Assembly: GCA_009692265.1 (NCBI GenBank)
Contig: SHZM01000015.1
Coordinates: forward strand, 1-60,452
Source: Gammaproteobacteria bacterium
GTDB taxonomy: Bacteria; Pseudomonadota; Gammaproteobacteria; Ga0077536
DNA length: 60,452 bases
Direction: 5' to 3'
Made by a program: the position numbers and the translations under genes. The notes under the pieces are model-generated. The model saw only the letters and a list, made by a program, of their open reading frames with translations. It ran no database searches and was not told the DNA's origin. Each line of letters starts with the position of its first letter. Positions within the stretch are counted from its first letter, which is position 1. Shown one piece after another: positions 47,083 to 54,873 of the stretch.

Positions 47083-47838
47083 CTAAACCTTGATCGAGAC
47101 AAATCCGCCAGTTTTCGTCAGAATCTCTCCAGTTAAGAATGATGCATGGATTGAAACGATTCCACGCATGCCGGCGCGGACAGAAATTACCCGCGTGACT
47201 CCGGAAAGGAAACTTCCTTCGAGCTTGAGGATCTGTGAGGTGCGCGCCGGGTACTGAGTTAGCAGGCTGAGTCCAGTTGGTGACAAATCACGTAATTGCG
47301 CCGGATAGCCGAGATGCGGCCAACTGGGATAAAGCGTAAAGGCCGCGGCTTTTTTAACTCGCGGCGCGGTTCGTCTTCCGAAAAGCTCGCGAACATGGGT
47401 GCTCGCAATCGGCATCTCTAATACGAGTGGGCTGGCGCAACCCAGACAGCGTTCGCTTGATCGTGGCGGGCTACTGTATTCGGTACGACAAAAGTGGCAG
47501 CGTGGAGGATCATCGGATCCGGAGTCACCTGCCTTAGGCGAAGTGTGAGCATCGGAACGTGATGTCCGCGCCGCGTCGTCGGCGCGCTGAGGCCTGGGTC
47601 CGCTCGCCTGACCTTTCGTTGAACGACGAGATTCATCGTAAAGTCGTCGCTTCTCCGGGTTACTCAGGACGGCATAGGCTTGATTGATTAATACCGCGGC
47701 TTCGTGATCGCCACCGAGATCTGGATGCGCTTTCAATTTCGACATCAGGCTGCGATAGCTCGCCTTGATAATTTCAAGCGGTGCCTCTGGTTGTACGTGG
47801 AGAATGCGATAGAAGTTGCGTCGGTTACTCAAAGCCAA
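47083..47838 (-). CDS. J-domain / zinc-ribbon / PilZ fusion protein
   Basis: A 251-residue protein with three parts. Residues 8-70 form a DnaJ-type J domain with H38-P-D40 needed to stimulate DnaK. A low-complexity linker follows (about 72-110). Next comes a CxxC...CxxC zinc ribbon (CHFC, CLGC; about 113-135), and finally a PilZ-like domain (about 150-251) with RTAPRVKK and a DLSPTGLSLL segment. PilZ domains often bind cyclic di-GMP, but the full RxxxR plus (D/N)xSxxG pair is only partly met here. It could link chaperone recruitment to a second messenger. No signal peptide or membrane helix. Confidence 0.8.
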   Translation of the reverse strand: MALSNRRNFYRILHVQPEAPLEIIKASYRSLMSKLKAHPDLGGDHEAAVLINQAYAVLSNPEKRRLYDESRRSTKGQASGPRPQRADDAARTSRSDAHTSPKAGDSGSDDPPRCHFCRTEYSSPPRSSERCLGCASPLVLEMPIASTHVRELFGRRTAPRVKKAAAFTLYPSWPHLGYPAQLRDLSPTGLSLLTQYPARTSQILKLEGSFLSGVTRVISVRAGMRGIVSIHASFLTGEILTKTGGFVSIKV

Positions 47839-47896
47839 GTCTCCAGGCGGATGTGAGCTCAGCTAGGTATCGGCGTGCGACGGACGAGCTTAAGTG

Positions 47897-48031
47897 CATC
47901 TCTATAAATTCGCTGAAGGCGCGCCGGCTGCGTCACAACCGAACTCAAAATGCTCATTTACCCGCTGTAAACTGCGCTTTTTCGCTCGGTTGTGCCTTGC
48001 CATCATCGCCTTGATCGAATTCATAGAGATG
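47897..48031. repeat. 135-bp imperfect palindromic repeat element
   Basis: The ends CATCTCTATAAATTCG (47897-47912) and CGAATTCATAGAGATG (48016-48031) are inverted copies differing at one base. Further in, AAGGCG faces CGCCTT, CACAACCGA faces TCGGTTGTG, and AAAATGCTCATTTAC faces GTAAACTGCGCTTTT. The whole forms one long imperfect hairpin. It lies in the gap between two minus-strand genes and resembles dispersed palindromic repeats (ERIC/MITE-like) of bacterial genomes. There is no transposase. Confidence 0.8.
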
Positions 48032-48082
48032 TCCTTAAAGCTCCCTTTGAGGGGACTCGGCGGTGGGCTGCCTCTGATTACG

Positions 48083-48865
48083 TCACGCCCGCGCGGTGGA
48101 ACCACCGTCAACCGTGAGAATCGTGCCGGTGCAGTACGATGCCTCATCCGAAGCCAGATACAGACACGCATAGGCGACCTCCTCGACCGTGGCGGGCCGC
48201 CCCATCGGTGCCACGAGCTTGGGATTTTCAGGCGAGAACAGCACGTCGAGCACGATCTCGACCATTTGTGTTTTAACAAAACCTGGCGCGACGACATTCA
48301 CGCGAATGTGGTCATCGACATAAGCCACGGACATGGACCGCGAGAGGTTGATGATCGCGCCCTTGGTCGCGGTATAGGTGTGCGCATCCGGTGCCCCGCC
48401 CATCCCAAAGATGCTCGCGACATTGACGATGGATCCGTACTGCTGTTTCTTCATCTGCTGGATCACGAGTCGGCACATGTAGAAGACGCTGTCGAGATTG
48501 ATCGCCATCACCTCCCGCCATTTGTCGATAGGCGTGCTGTGCACCGGGTCCATCGAACCGGGGCTGGTGTCTTTCAGGCTATAGCCAACGCCTGCGGCGT
48601 TCAACAAAATATCGATCCGACCGAGTTCCTTCAGGCATTGATTTACGGTCGCTTCGGCCCCTTCGGGTACCGAGAGATCAGCGCTGAAGACGCTGCCCAT
48701 ACCGCCCGCCGCCTGTACCAGTCGCAAGGTTTCATCGAGATTAGCCTGTGTTCGCGAGACCCCAAACACGGTCGCTCCTTCGGCGGCGAACATTCGCATG
48801 CAGGCGCGTCCGATCCCGGTGCCGGCGCCGGTGACCAACGCGACTTTATTGGCGAGACGACCCAT
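48083..48865 (-). CDS. Short-chain dehydrogenase/reductase
   Basis: A 260-residue classical SDR. The cofactor motif is TGAGTGIG (12-19), NAAG follows, and the active site has a Ser before Y-x3-K (YTATK). It is an NAD(P)-dependent oxidoreductase of alcohols or ketones in the cytoplasm. The substrate is unknown. It lies 104 bases downstream of the six-gene operon on the same strand and could belong to its transcript, but the gap and lack of overlap leave that open. Confidence 0.9.
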   Translation of the reverse strand: MGRLANKVALVTGAGTGIGRACMRMFAAEGATVFGVSRTQANLDETLRLVQAAGGMGSVFSADLSVPEGAEATVNQCLKELGRIDILLNAAGVGYSLKDTSPGSMDPVHSTPIDKWREVMAINLDSVFYMCRLVIQQMKKQQYGSIVNVASIFGMGGAPDAHTYTATKGAIINLSRSMSVAYVDDHIRVNVVAPGFVKTQMVEIVLDVLFSPENPKLVAPMGRPATVEEVAYACLYLASDEASYCTGTILTVDGGSTARA

Positions 48866-48969
48866 ATTCAGTCCTCAAGATGACGATCAAAAAAAGTAAC
48901 TTTAAATGAATCGCGCTTAGCGAGCGGGGAAGAAGTGGTCGAGGTGCGCTGTCTTTGACCATCGCTGAC

Positions 48970-49575
48970 TCATTCTTCGCGATCGCGGCCAAGTAAACGT
49001 AATAAGTCCTCGTGAAGTTCGAACCACACAGTGTGGTAACTCGGAATTTTCACCTCGCTGACCCACGCACTGTCGCCGTCTTCGGCTTTGTTCAACGCGG
49101 TGATTAAAGCAGCCTGGTAATAATCTAAGCGTGGTACAGCGCCGACCAATTGAGCGAGTATCGGGTCAAAGCGTTCGTGAAGAGTGCCGAGGCGATCGAT
49201 AACTTTCGCATCGTACTCACGATCGGTGTGACCGTTCGGCAGGCGCCTACCACCTACTTCGATCGTCTGCCAGTCGGTAATAATCTGCTTGAGATCCCTG
49301 TTCACGACTTCGAAGCGATCGTAGGCGCTAGCAAAAACCGTATTCGCGCGCAGCAAACCGTAGAAGCGGGAATACTCACCGTTGAGTATGAGGAACCCGG
49401 CGGGGGTTAACAGAAACTTACCGTCGATTTCAGTGACTCGCCCGCCCGCCGCGGCGCTGGCCAAGGTGGACGCGATCTGCGCGAGATCCAGGCCCGCGAT
49501 CGCTGCGATCCCCTCAGCCGAACTGTGCTTCCTAACAGCCACGCCATGCATCACCAGATGCAAGGGAGGAATCAC
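48970..49575 (-). CDS. Unrecognised 201-residue protein with winged-helix-like N-terminus
   Basis: I do not recognise this family. The first 65 residues look like a small winged helix (helix-turn-helix rich in Ala, then GGRVTEIDGKFLLTPAG as a possible wing). The rest is mainly helical, with Trp/Tyr-rich stretches near the end. No membrane segment or signal peptide. It starts with GTG 49575, overlapping the stop of the 516-residue gene (GTGA), so the two proteins are translationally coupled and probably act together. A regulator or a small subunit of an enzyme complex are both possible. Confidence 0.75.
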   Translation of the reverse strand: MIPPLHLVMHGVAVRKHSSAEGIAAIAGLDLAQIASTLASAAAGGRVTEIDGKFLLTPAGFLILNGEYSRFYGLLRANTVFASAYDRFEVVNRDLKQIITDWQTIEVGGRRLPNGHTDREYDAKVIDRLGTLHERFDPILAQLVGAVPRLDYYQAALITALNKAEDGDSAWVSEVKIPSYHTVWFELHEDLLRLLGRDREE

Positions 49576-51122
49576 GCGCCACCCCGCAACGCTTCAATTT
49601 CAGGGCGAGTTAATGCCGCGCCCTTGTCTTTAAGCAGGCGCGAATGTTTCTGATCGAGTTTGAATAACTCGTCCGCGAGCGGCAAGTCGTAGTGATACTT
49701 AACCCAGTCCGCGCACAGATAGCGAAACTTTTCGGCGCACACCTCGGGCACAAACTCGCGGCTGCGGCGATTGTATTCGGCCAGGGTCAGCACCCCTTGC
49801 GAAGTACGATAACGATCATTTTTGGGCGGCAAGTTGCTACTGCCGGGACGCATCGCGCCGACCGACTTGGTGTAGTGGCCGTCGGCGAGCATCGAATAGG
49901 GATAGTAGCTCAGCGCCTTGGTCGGTTGATCGTTGTGCTGCATCATCGTGTAGGGGTGCATGCGCTGGCTGGGGGAGGAGATATAACCGACCAGCTCGCC
50001 GAGAAATAGATTGCCGTATTCGTCGTTCAGCAGCGGTCGAAAGCGCTCGGCGCGCTCATCGATCATCATCCAGTCTTCCATGGCGTAGACGCCCGCGATT
50101 AGCGCGAATTCCTTGATCACGCCGTAGTAGGTCAGCGCGCCAGCGTCGAGCTGTTGGTCCCGCGTCCAATTTGCCATGACATGCCAGAGCTTAGCGGTGG
50201 CGGTTTTAATGCGAGCGGTGAGATCCAGGAACGTCGCGGTGAGTTCTTCGCGGCTGCCCATACCTACCGGGAGGTGGCCGTTGGAAAGTGTATCCGCGCT
50301 ATACAGACCCACCGCAACCATGTGCTCGGACCTAAGCTCCGGCGTGGATTCGAAGGAACCCCAGTCATCCAGCAAATTGATATGACAGCCTTCAACGATC
50401 ATCGCGACGGTGAGATTGTTGTAGGGGATTTCCTGACCAACGCCATCCAGCCACGGCACGCCGGATTCGGACAACTCCAAAAAATCGCGAACCAACATCT
50501 CGCGCGTATCCGAGATTTTATACGGGCCGTAGTTGTGCAGGGTAAGTCGGCTTTCACAGGACACGAGAAAGCCGTATTGCGCGGTCGTTGCGAGGAAAGC
50601 CTGTGCTGCCTTGTGCAGCGGATCGCCAATCCGGCATTCATAAGCATCGGCGTGAAACACCTGTAGCCGTTGCTCGGGCATGATTTGGGCGCGATGCCCG
50701 GCCTGCTTGTTGGTGAGATTCCCGTTATTACGATGCCACGACAGCTGAAAACGTTTCCAAAAATCGAGTACATAGGCCACGTCTTCAAAGGCGTCGGTCG
50801 GTTTGATCACACCCCAATTGATCAGCATTTCCCGCCCGAGTAAGTAGAAGCAGGGAAAACACCAAGCAACGATTTTGAGTCCCTGGTTTCGCGCGCGGTC
50901 GCCAATTTCCTCCGCCGACATCCGCGCTTCGATCTTGCGTAGCAAGGTAGGGTAGCGATAGTACGCATTCAAATACGAAAACAGGATGTACGCCGAGACC
51001 GGAAAAATTTTTGATTCCTGCACGGTGCGTGTCGCGCATAGCCAGTAAATCTCGTCCGCATTCTGCTGAATCAGATTATTGGTCTCCAGCAGCTGGGCGT
51101 AGGTGAGTTTTATTTCAGACAT
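49572..51122 (-). CDS. Unrecognised 516-residue protein of a PEP-mobile-domain operon
   Basis: A soluble-looking protein without signal peptide or membrane helix. It is strikingly rich in Trp, Tyr and His, with clusters such as SWHRNNGN, MHPYTMMQHND and LSYYPYSM. It is probably mostly alpha-helical and may be a substrate-binding or catalytic component. I know no matching family. It is coupled by overlap to the 201-residue gene and lies 54 bases after the phosphohistidine-domain gene. By analogy with rifampin phosphotransferase or phenylphosphate synthase, where a substrate domain works with a swivelling His domain, it may hold the acceptor substrate. This is inference only. Confidence 0.75.
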   Translation of the reverse strand: MSEIKLTYAQLLETNNLIQQNADEIYWLCATRTVQESKIFPVSAYILFSYLNAYYRYPTLLRKIEARMSAEEIGDRARNQGLKIVAWCFPCFYLLGREMLINWGVIKPTDAFEDVAYVLDFWKRFQLSWHRNNGNLTNKQAGHRAQIMPEQRLQVFHADAYECRIGDPLHKAAQAFLATTAQYGFLVSCESRLTLHNYGPYKISDTREMLVRDFLELSESGVPWLDGVGQEIPYNNLTVAMIVEGCHINLLDDWGSFESTPELRSEHMVAVGLYSADTLSNGHLPVGMGSREELTATFLDLTARIKTATAKLWHVMANWTRDQQLDAGALTYYGVIKEFALIAGVYAMEDWMMIDERAERFRPLLNDEYGNLFLGELVGYISSPSQRMHPYTMMQHNDQPTKALSYYPYSMLADGHYTKSVGAMRPGSSNLPPKNDRYRTSQGVLTLAEYNRRSREFVPEVCAEKFRYLCADWVKYHYDLPLADELFKLDQKHSRLLKDKGAALTRPEIEALRGGA

Positions 51123-51176
51123 ACAGCCTCTTATGAAATCGAGTGAGTAACGAACATGGAGGGAGCATTCGACAAG

Positions 51177-51905
51177 CTAGATCCGCCACACGTTGGCCGG
51201 AGCTTCCACGCCACTTTGGTAATCGTCCGCCGACTTGGCTTTCGCGGAACATTCGATCTCCAGGCGGTCACCCTCCTTAACGCCACTCAGGCGTGCATTC
51301 ATCAGACACGGGATCCCGTATTCGCGCGTGAGAATAGCAAGGTGGGAGCGCGTCGTGCCACCGGCACACAGCACACCGGTGAATTTTTCGAGGATGGGCG
51401 CGGTCAGGGTCCCGCCGGAATCATCGACAATCGCGATCGTGTTTTCCGGCACCCCGTTGGTTAAGTATTGGAGCACTTTGTCGCTGGTCCGGACATAACG
51501 CGCGATGCCGATTAAGTTCTTGTCGCGCGTGACGACATTGTCGCCCGCGCCACGCAGCTCGCGACCCTGCGGATCCGGTGGCGCGGTAGGTGCAGTGGGG
51601 TGCTCGAAGCTGAAATTCTCGTTATGTAAACCAGAATCCTTATAAGCATTAGGTCGCTCGGCGGCGGACGACATTGCCGAAGGCTCGAAGCGATAGCCGA
51701 GCGCGAGCAAGCGCGCTTCGATGTTGGCGATGTCGTCTTTCGTGATCGTGTCGTAGCTGTCGCCCGCGACGAAGCTCTTCCAATCCCGGCCAGATTCAGC
51801 AAAGCGCTTGCGCACCAGATCTTTCATCGCACTGTTGTAGGCTTCTACTAGCGCGAAGGTGGACTGGTAGCCATATTTGTCCGTATCTGTGTATAACTTC
51901 GACAT
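51177..51905 (-). CDS. Stand-alone PEP-utilizing-enzyme mobile (phosphohistidine) domain protein
   Basis: A 242-residue protein. Residues about 150-215 match the swivelling phosphohistidine domain of PEP synthase, PPDK and related kinases. GVLCAGGTTRSHLAILTREYGIP carries the catalytic His at 188 in the GGxxxSH context. The N-terminal 110 residues are helical and unrecognised. Normally this domain moves between an ATP-grasp domain and a PEP- or substrate-binding domain in one chain or complex. Neither an ATP-grasp protein nor a PEP barrel is encoded nearby, so either the 516-residue neighbour supplies the partner site or another protein does so from elsewhere. Confidence 0.85.
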   Translation of the reverse strand: MSKLYTDTDKYGYQSTFALVEAYNSAMKDLVRKRFAESGRDWKSFVAGDSYDTITKDDIANIEARLLALGYRFEPSAMSSAAERPNAYKDSGLHNENFSFEHPTAPTAPPDPQGRELRGAGDNVVTRDKNLIGIARYVRTSDKVLQYLTNGVPENTIAIVDDSGGTLTAPILEKFTGVLCAGGTTRSHLAILTREYGIPCLMNARLSGVKEGDRLEIECSAKAKSADDYQSGVEAPANVWRI

Positions 51906-51917
51906 TGAATGAACTCC

Positions 51918-52931
51918 TTAGCCCGTATAGAGATCGCGCAAGCGCGCCAATTTTCTTTCATCCAAACCGAGTGCGCGCTGCAAATAGGCCGCGTCCGATC
52001 CGTACTCGCTGTCGATCGCCGCGAACACCGTGTCAATATACGACTCGCGTGTCTCCAACAGCGGCATGATCATTGAAACCGCGAGATCGCGATCCGGGTG
52101 TTTGACCGAGTATTTCCGAATGACCCGATCGATTTCGGCCGCGACCGGAAAATAGCGCGCCGATAGCATAAAGTCATGACGCACTGTCGGGCGCGGGACG
52201 CCGAGCGCCAATAACAACACGATCGCGCCGACTCCAGTGCGCTCCTTTCCGGCCGAACAGTTGAGGAGGATGCCGCCCTTCGGTGCAGAGAGCAAGATTT
52301 CAAACAGGTGGGCGTAACGCGGGGCGCAATCCTGTACGAACGAGCGCAACATTTCGTGCACCGCATCGACGATTAACAGCGGGTTCTCGCTACTCGCAAA
52401 CAATCGGTGCAGATAATAGGAGTCGTTGATTCCTGGCGGGATCGACAGTGTTTCGATCCGCGGGTGGTTAGGCAGGGTCGCGTTCTCGTTCTGTCGCTCC
52501 TCCTCGAGCCGGAAATCACAGATTGTTCGGATATCGAGCGCGGCGTAGGCGGTTTTCCCGGCTTCAGTTAGATGTGACAAATGTCCTGAGCGGAACAGGC
52601 AACCCCAGTGGACTCGGCGCCCGTCATCGCAGCAGTAGCCGCCCAAATCGCGAAAGTTCGTTCCGCCTTCCAGCGGCACATCGCGTTGCGCGGCGATGAG
52701 ACCTCCGCCCGTGCGTGGCTGCAGATGAAAATACCATCGATCTCCTGGACTCAATACGCGCAGATCGATTTCACCGCTAGCAGCAGTCGCGAGTGGCTGG
52801 GTCATCTCGATGGCTCGTGGGCTTAGCCCACCACAGATCGTGATCGGACCTTGAGAAAATCGGGAACCGAAAACTACCCGATAAAGGTCCGACCCGCGCG
52901 CTTCGATTTCAATGTCGAGTATCGGGTCCAT
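51918..52931 (-). CDS. Tyrosine/dual-specificity phosphatase, MptpB-like
   Basis: A 337-residue protein. A beta-rich N-terminal region (about 1-85) precedes a Y_phosphatase3-type phosphatase domain with NFRDLGGY (92-99), LFRSGHLSHLT and the catalytic P-loop C225-SAGKE-R231-TG. MptpB-like enzymes dephosphorylate phosphotyrosine, phosphoserine or phosphoinositides. Here it lies 12 bases before the phosphohistidine-domain gene in one operon, so it may remove a phosphate that the operon adds to a small molecule or protein. No signal peptide. The N-terminal extension is not part of the common phosphatase. Confidence 0.88.
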   Translation of the reverse strand: MDPILDIEIEARGSDLYRVVFGSRFSQGPITICGGLSPRAIEMTQPLATAASGEIDLRVLSPGDRWYFHLQPRTGGGLIAAQRDVPLEGGTNFRDLGGYCCDDGRRVHWGCLFRSGHLSHLTEAGKTAYAALDIRTICDFRLEEERQNENATLPNHPRIETLSIPPGINDSYYLHRLFASSENPLLIVDAVHEMLRSFVQDCAPRYAHLFEILLSAPKGGILLNCSAGKERTGVGAIVLLLALGVPRPTVRHDFMLSARYFPVAAEIDRVIRKYSVKHPDRDLAVSMIMPLLETRESYIDTVFAAIDSEYGSDAAYLQRALGLDERKLARLRDLYTG

Positions 52932-52951
52932 CGCGTGCGACAGGGGTCGAT

Positions 52952-53812
52952 CTACAGCGCCCCGATTCGGCGCCCGATCTCGGCATAGCGATCAAGCCAC
53001 CGTAACACGGTGTCGCGATCCTCGGTCGGGCAGCGTGGCATCGCGCGCTCGACAAAGCCATAGTCGGCAAACCTTTTGAGATCGTCTTCCGAGGTTTCGA
53101 AAATATCGAACATGGAAATCCCGACGGTTGCGGGATCGCGTCCCTTGGCGCGGAGGCGCGCCTGCAGATCCTCGACATCGGCTTTCATGTCCTGGTGGTA
53201 GACATCGATCGGCATCCAGCCGTCGGCCAATTCAGCGACCCGCTGCTGTCCCCATTTCGAGACGAACGTGCCAAGAATGATCGGCGGATGCGGGCGGGTG
53301 ACCGGTTTCGGATAGGACCACACGCGATCGAAGTTCACGTGCTCGCCATGGAACGTCGCTTCGTGTTCGGTCCACAGCAGCTTCATCGCCTTGACGCGCT
53401 CTTCCAGCACTTTCCACCGCTGCTCATAGACCGTGCCGTGGTTTTCCATTTCCTCGCGGATCCAGCCGGCGCCGATCCCGAATAAGAATCGCCCATTCAA
53501 GAGTCGATCCAGGGTCGCGACGGTTTTCGCCAAAGCGAGTGGCTCGTGTTCGATCAGCAGGCATACCCCGGTGCCCACTTTCAGTTTCGTCGTGGCGCTT
53601 GCGGCAGCCATGCAGCTGATAAAGGGGTCCGACATGTGGATGTATTCTTTTGGCAGATCGCCGCCCGCCGGAAATGGCGTCAAGCGGCTGGCCGGTATAT
53701 GCGTGTGCTCGGGGAACCACACCGAATCGAAGCCGCGCTCTTCGGCGGCAATGGCGAGTTCATCGGCGCGGATGGTGTATTCGGTATTAAAACTGACAAC
53801 GCCTAGTTTCAT
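52952..53812 (-). CDS. LLM oxidoreductase, F420-dependent type
   Basis: A 286-residue luciferase-like protein of the short group common in F420-using bacteria. Family segments include the starting strand MKLGVVSFNTEY, GFDSVWFPEHTHIP, VGTGVCLLIEHEPLALAKTVATLDRL and GRFLFGIGAGWIREEMENHG. It probably uses F420 or FMN to oxidize or reduce an unknown compound. Its ATG overlaps the stop of the upstream Rieske ferredoxin gene (ATGA), and the phosphatase gene follows after 20 bases, so it is the second gene of the operon. Confidence 0.87.
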   Translation of the reverse strand: MKLGVVSFNTEYTIRADELAIAAEERGFDSVWFPEHTHIPASRLTPFPAGGDLPKEYIHMSDPFISCMAAASATTKLKVGTGVCLLIEHEPLALAKTVATLDRLLNGRFLFGIGAGWIREEMENHGTVYEQRWKVLEERVKAMKLLWTEHEATFHGEHVNFDRVWSYPKPVTRPHPPIILGTFVSKWGQQRVAELADGWMPIDVYHQDMKADVEDLQARLRAKGRDPATVGISMFDIFETSEDDLKRFADYGFVERAMPRCPTEDRDTVLRWLDRYAEIGRRIGAL

Positions 53813-54132
53813 GTCGCAGCTCCCGCCTCAATCCACACGTAGCCCGCTTCTTCACGCGCTGGGTAGATTGCCAACGCGACCGTACACGGAAAGGTCAGCG
53901 GTTCGCCGGTCTTAATATTGAAGACCCCGCCATGGTAGGGGCATTCGATCGTATCGTCGTTCTGATAGCCGTCGCATAGGCTGGCTTGTCCGTGGGTGCA
54001 GGTGTCGGCCGTGACGTAAAAGGTACCCTCGATAGCGTAGACCGCAACCGGCGGCAGGCCTGCGGGCTCTACGCGCACTGGGAAGCCCAGTTTGAGATCC
54101 GACACCGGACAGAGTTTGATTGAGGTTGTCAT
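53809..54132 (-). CDS. Rieske-type [2Fe-2S] ferredoxin
   Basis: A 107-residue single-domain Rieske ferredoxin. The cluster motif is C45-T-H47 and C64-P-Y-H67, with the second loop ending PYHGGVFNI. Such proteins feed electrons to oxygenases (biphenyl-dioxygenase-type ferredoxins) or act like NirD. It is the promoter-proximal gene of the minus-strand operon to about 48970 and could supply electrons to the LLM enzyme coupled to it. No Rieske oxygenase is in this operon; the one at 10.6 kb is far away. Confidence 0.92.
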   Translation of the reverse strand: MTTSIKLCPVSDLKLGFPVRVEPAGLPPVAVYAIEGTFYVTADTCTHGQASLCDGYQNDDTIECPYHGGVFNIKTGEPLTFPCTVALAIYPAREEAGYVWIEAGAAT

Positions 54133-54171
54133 TGAAACCGCCCGAGAAGCGAGGAACCGTAGCTCCGGAGT

Positions 54172-54600
54172 TTAACAGTTGAACCTGGCGGTGCGCGCTA
54201 GGCGCCGTGTGCCAACGCATAACAGACCACCGAGAACCGCTAATTCCCAGGCGGGTGACGCGGGCACTGCGATGATCGCGGGTAAGGACGCTGAGTTATT
54301 CGGGTCAGATTCGCCTGGCTCAATGGCTCCATTGTAATTGGTATCTTCGCTACCATCGTTCGCGCCGTCGCCATCCGAATCAACGAGTGTCGCCGAAGTC
54401 GTTGACGACGAAGAGTGCCTCGACACCTGTCGCATGTCCGGAGAAAGCGGTGTTTGGGCCTAGCGTCTGATCGTAGAAGGAGTGATCCGGGGTCGTATCG
54501 AAATAGATTTTCGCGGTTCCCGACAAGACGTTGAAGCCGACAAAGCCGCCGCCGACGAAAGAAACCTGTTCCGCGAAATCGGCAACCACGGTTAGCTCGT
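54172..54600 (-). pseudogene. Remnant of a CTERM-sorted surface protein
   Basis: The 3' end encodes VPASPAWELAVLGGLL then TRRLAR, resembling IPTL/VPxSP-type CTERM sorting signals (short motif, hydrophobic helix, basic end). Before it lie acidic repeats such as DSDGDGAND and NGAIEPGESDPNN, typical of calcium-binding linkers. Upstream, in a different frame, a beta-rich fragment (54380-54589; FVGGGFVGFNVLSG) belongs to the same kind of extracellular protein. The frame switch near 54380-54400 and the missing N-terminus with signal peptide show it is a broken gene. Confidence 0.6.
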
Positions 54601-54634
54601 ACGCCTGCGTCTACTGGGTTTTCACGCAGCACGC

Positions 54635-54652
54635 TCCAAACGTCTGTTTGGA
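54635..54652. other. Short perfect palindrome in a 273-bp gap
   Basis: TCCAAAC (54635-54641) and GTTTGGA (54646-54652) form a perfect 7-bp inverted repeat around GTCT, in an otherwise featureless gap between the CTERM remnant and the DUF3025 gene. It could be an operator or a small hairpin. Nothing else is seen in 54601-54873. Confidence 0.35.
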
Positions 54653-54873
54653 CAGCAGCTTACGAAGTTGGAGCGGGACTTGCCGTACCTAGTAGTACAG
54701 TCCGCGAGCTAACGCGTCACCTTCCGTCCGCTCGAGCAAGCCCTCGGCAAACTTCACTTGTCGGTGCGCCGACGCGTACGGCTTATACTTCTAGAAGAAT
54801 AACGCCCTTGTCCCAATGAAGCGGAATCTTTACCGGTGTATGCACCACCCTTTCTACCTACTGGCAACGAGTA

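Noticed and set aside
48083-48865. SDR as a definite seventh gene of the phosphohistidine operon
   Set aside because: A 104-base gap separates it from the 201-residue gene, unlike the overlaps and short gaps within the operon; membership is possible but not supported.
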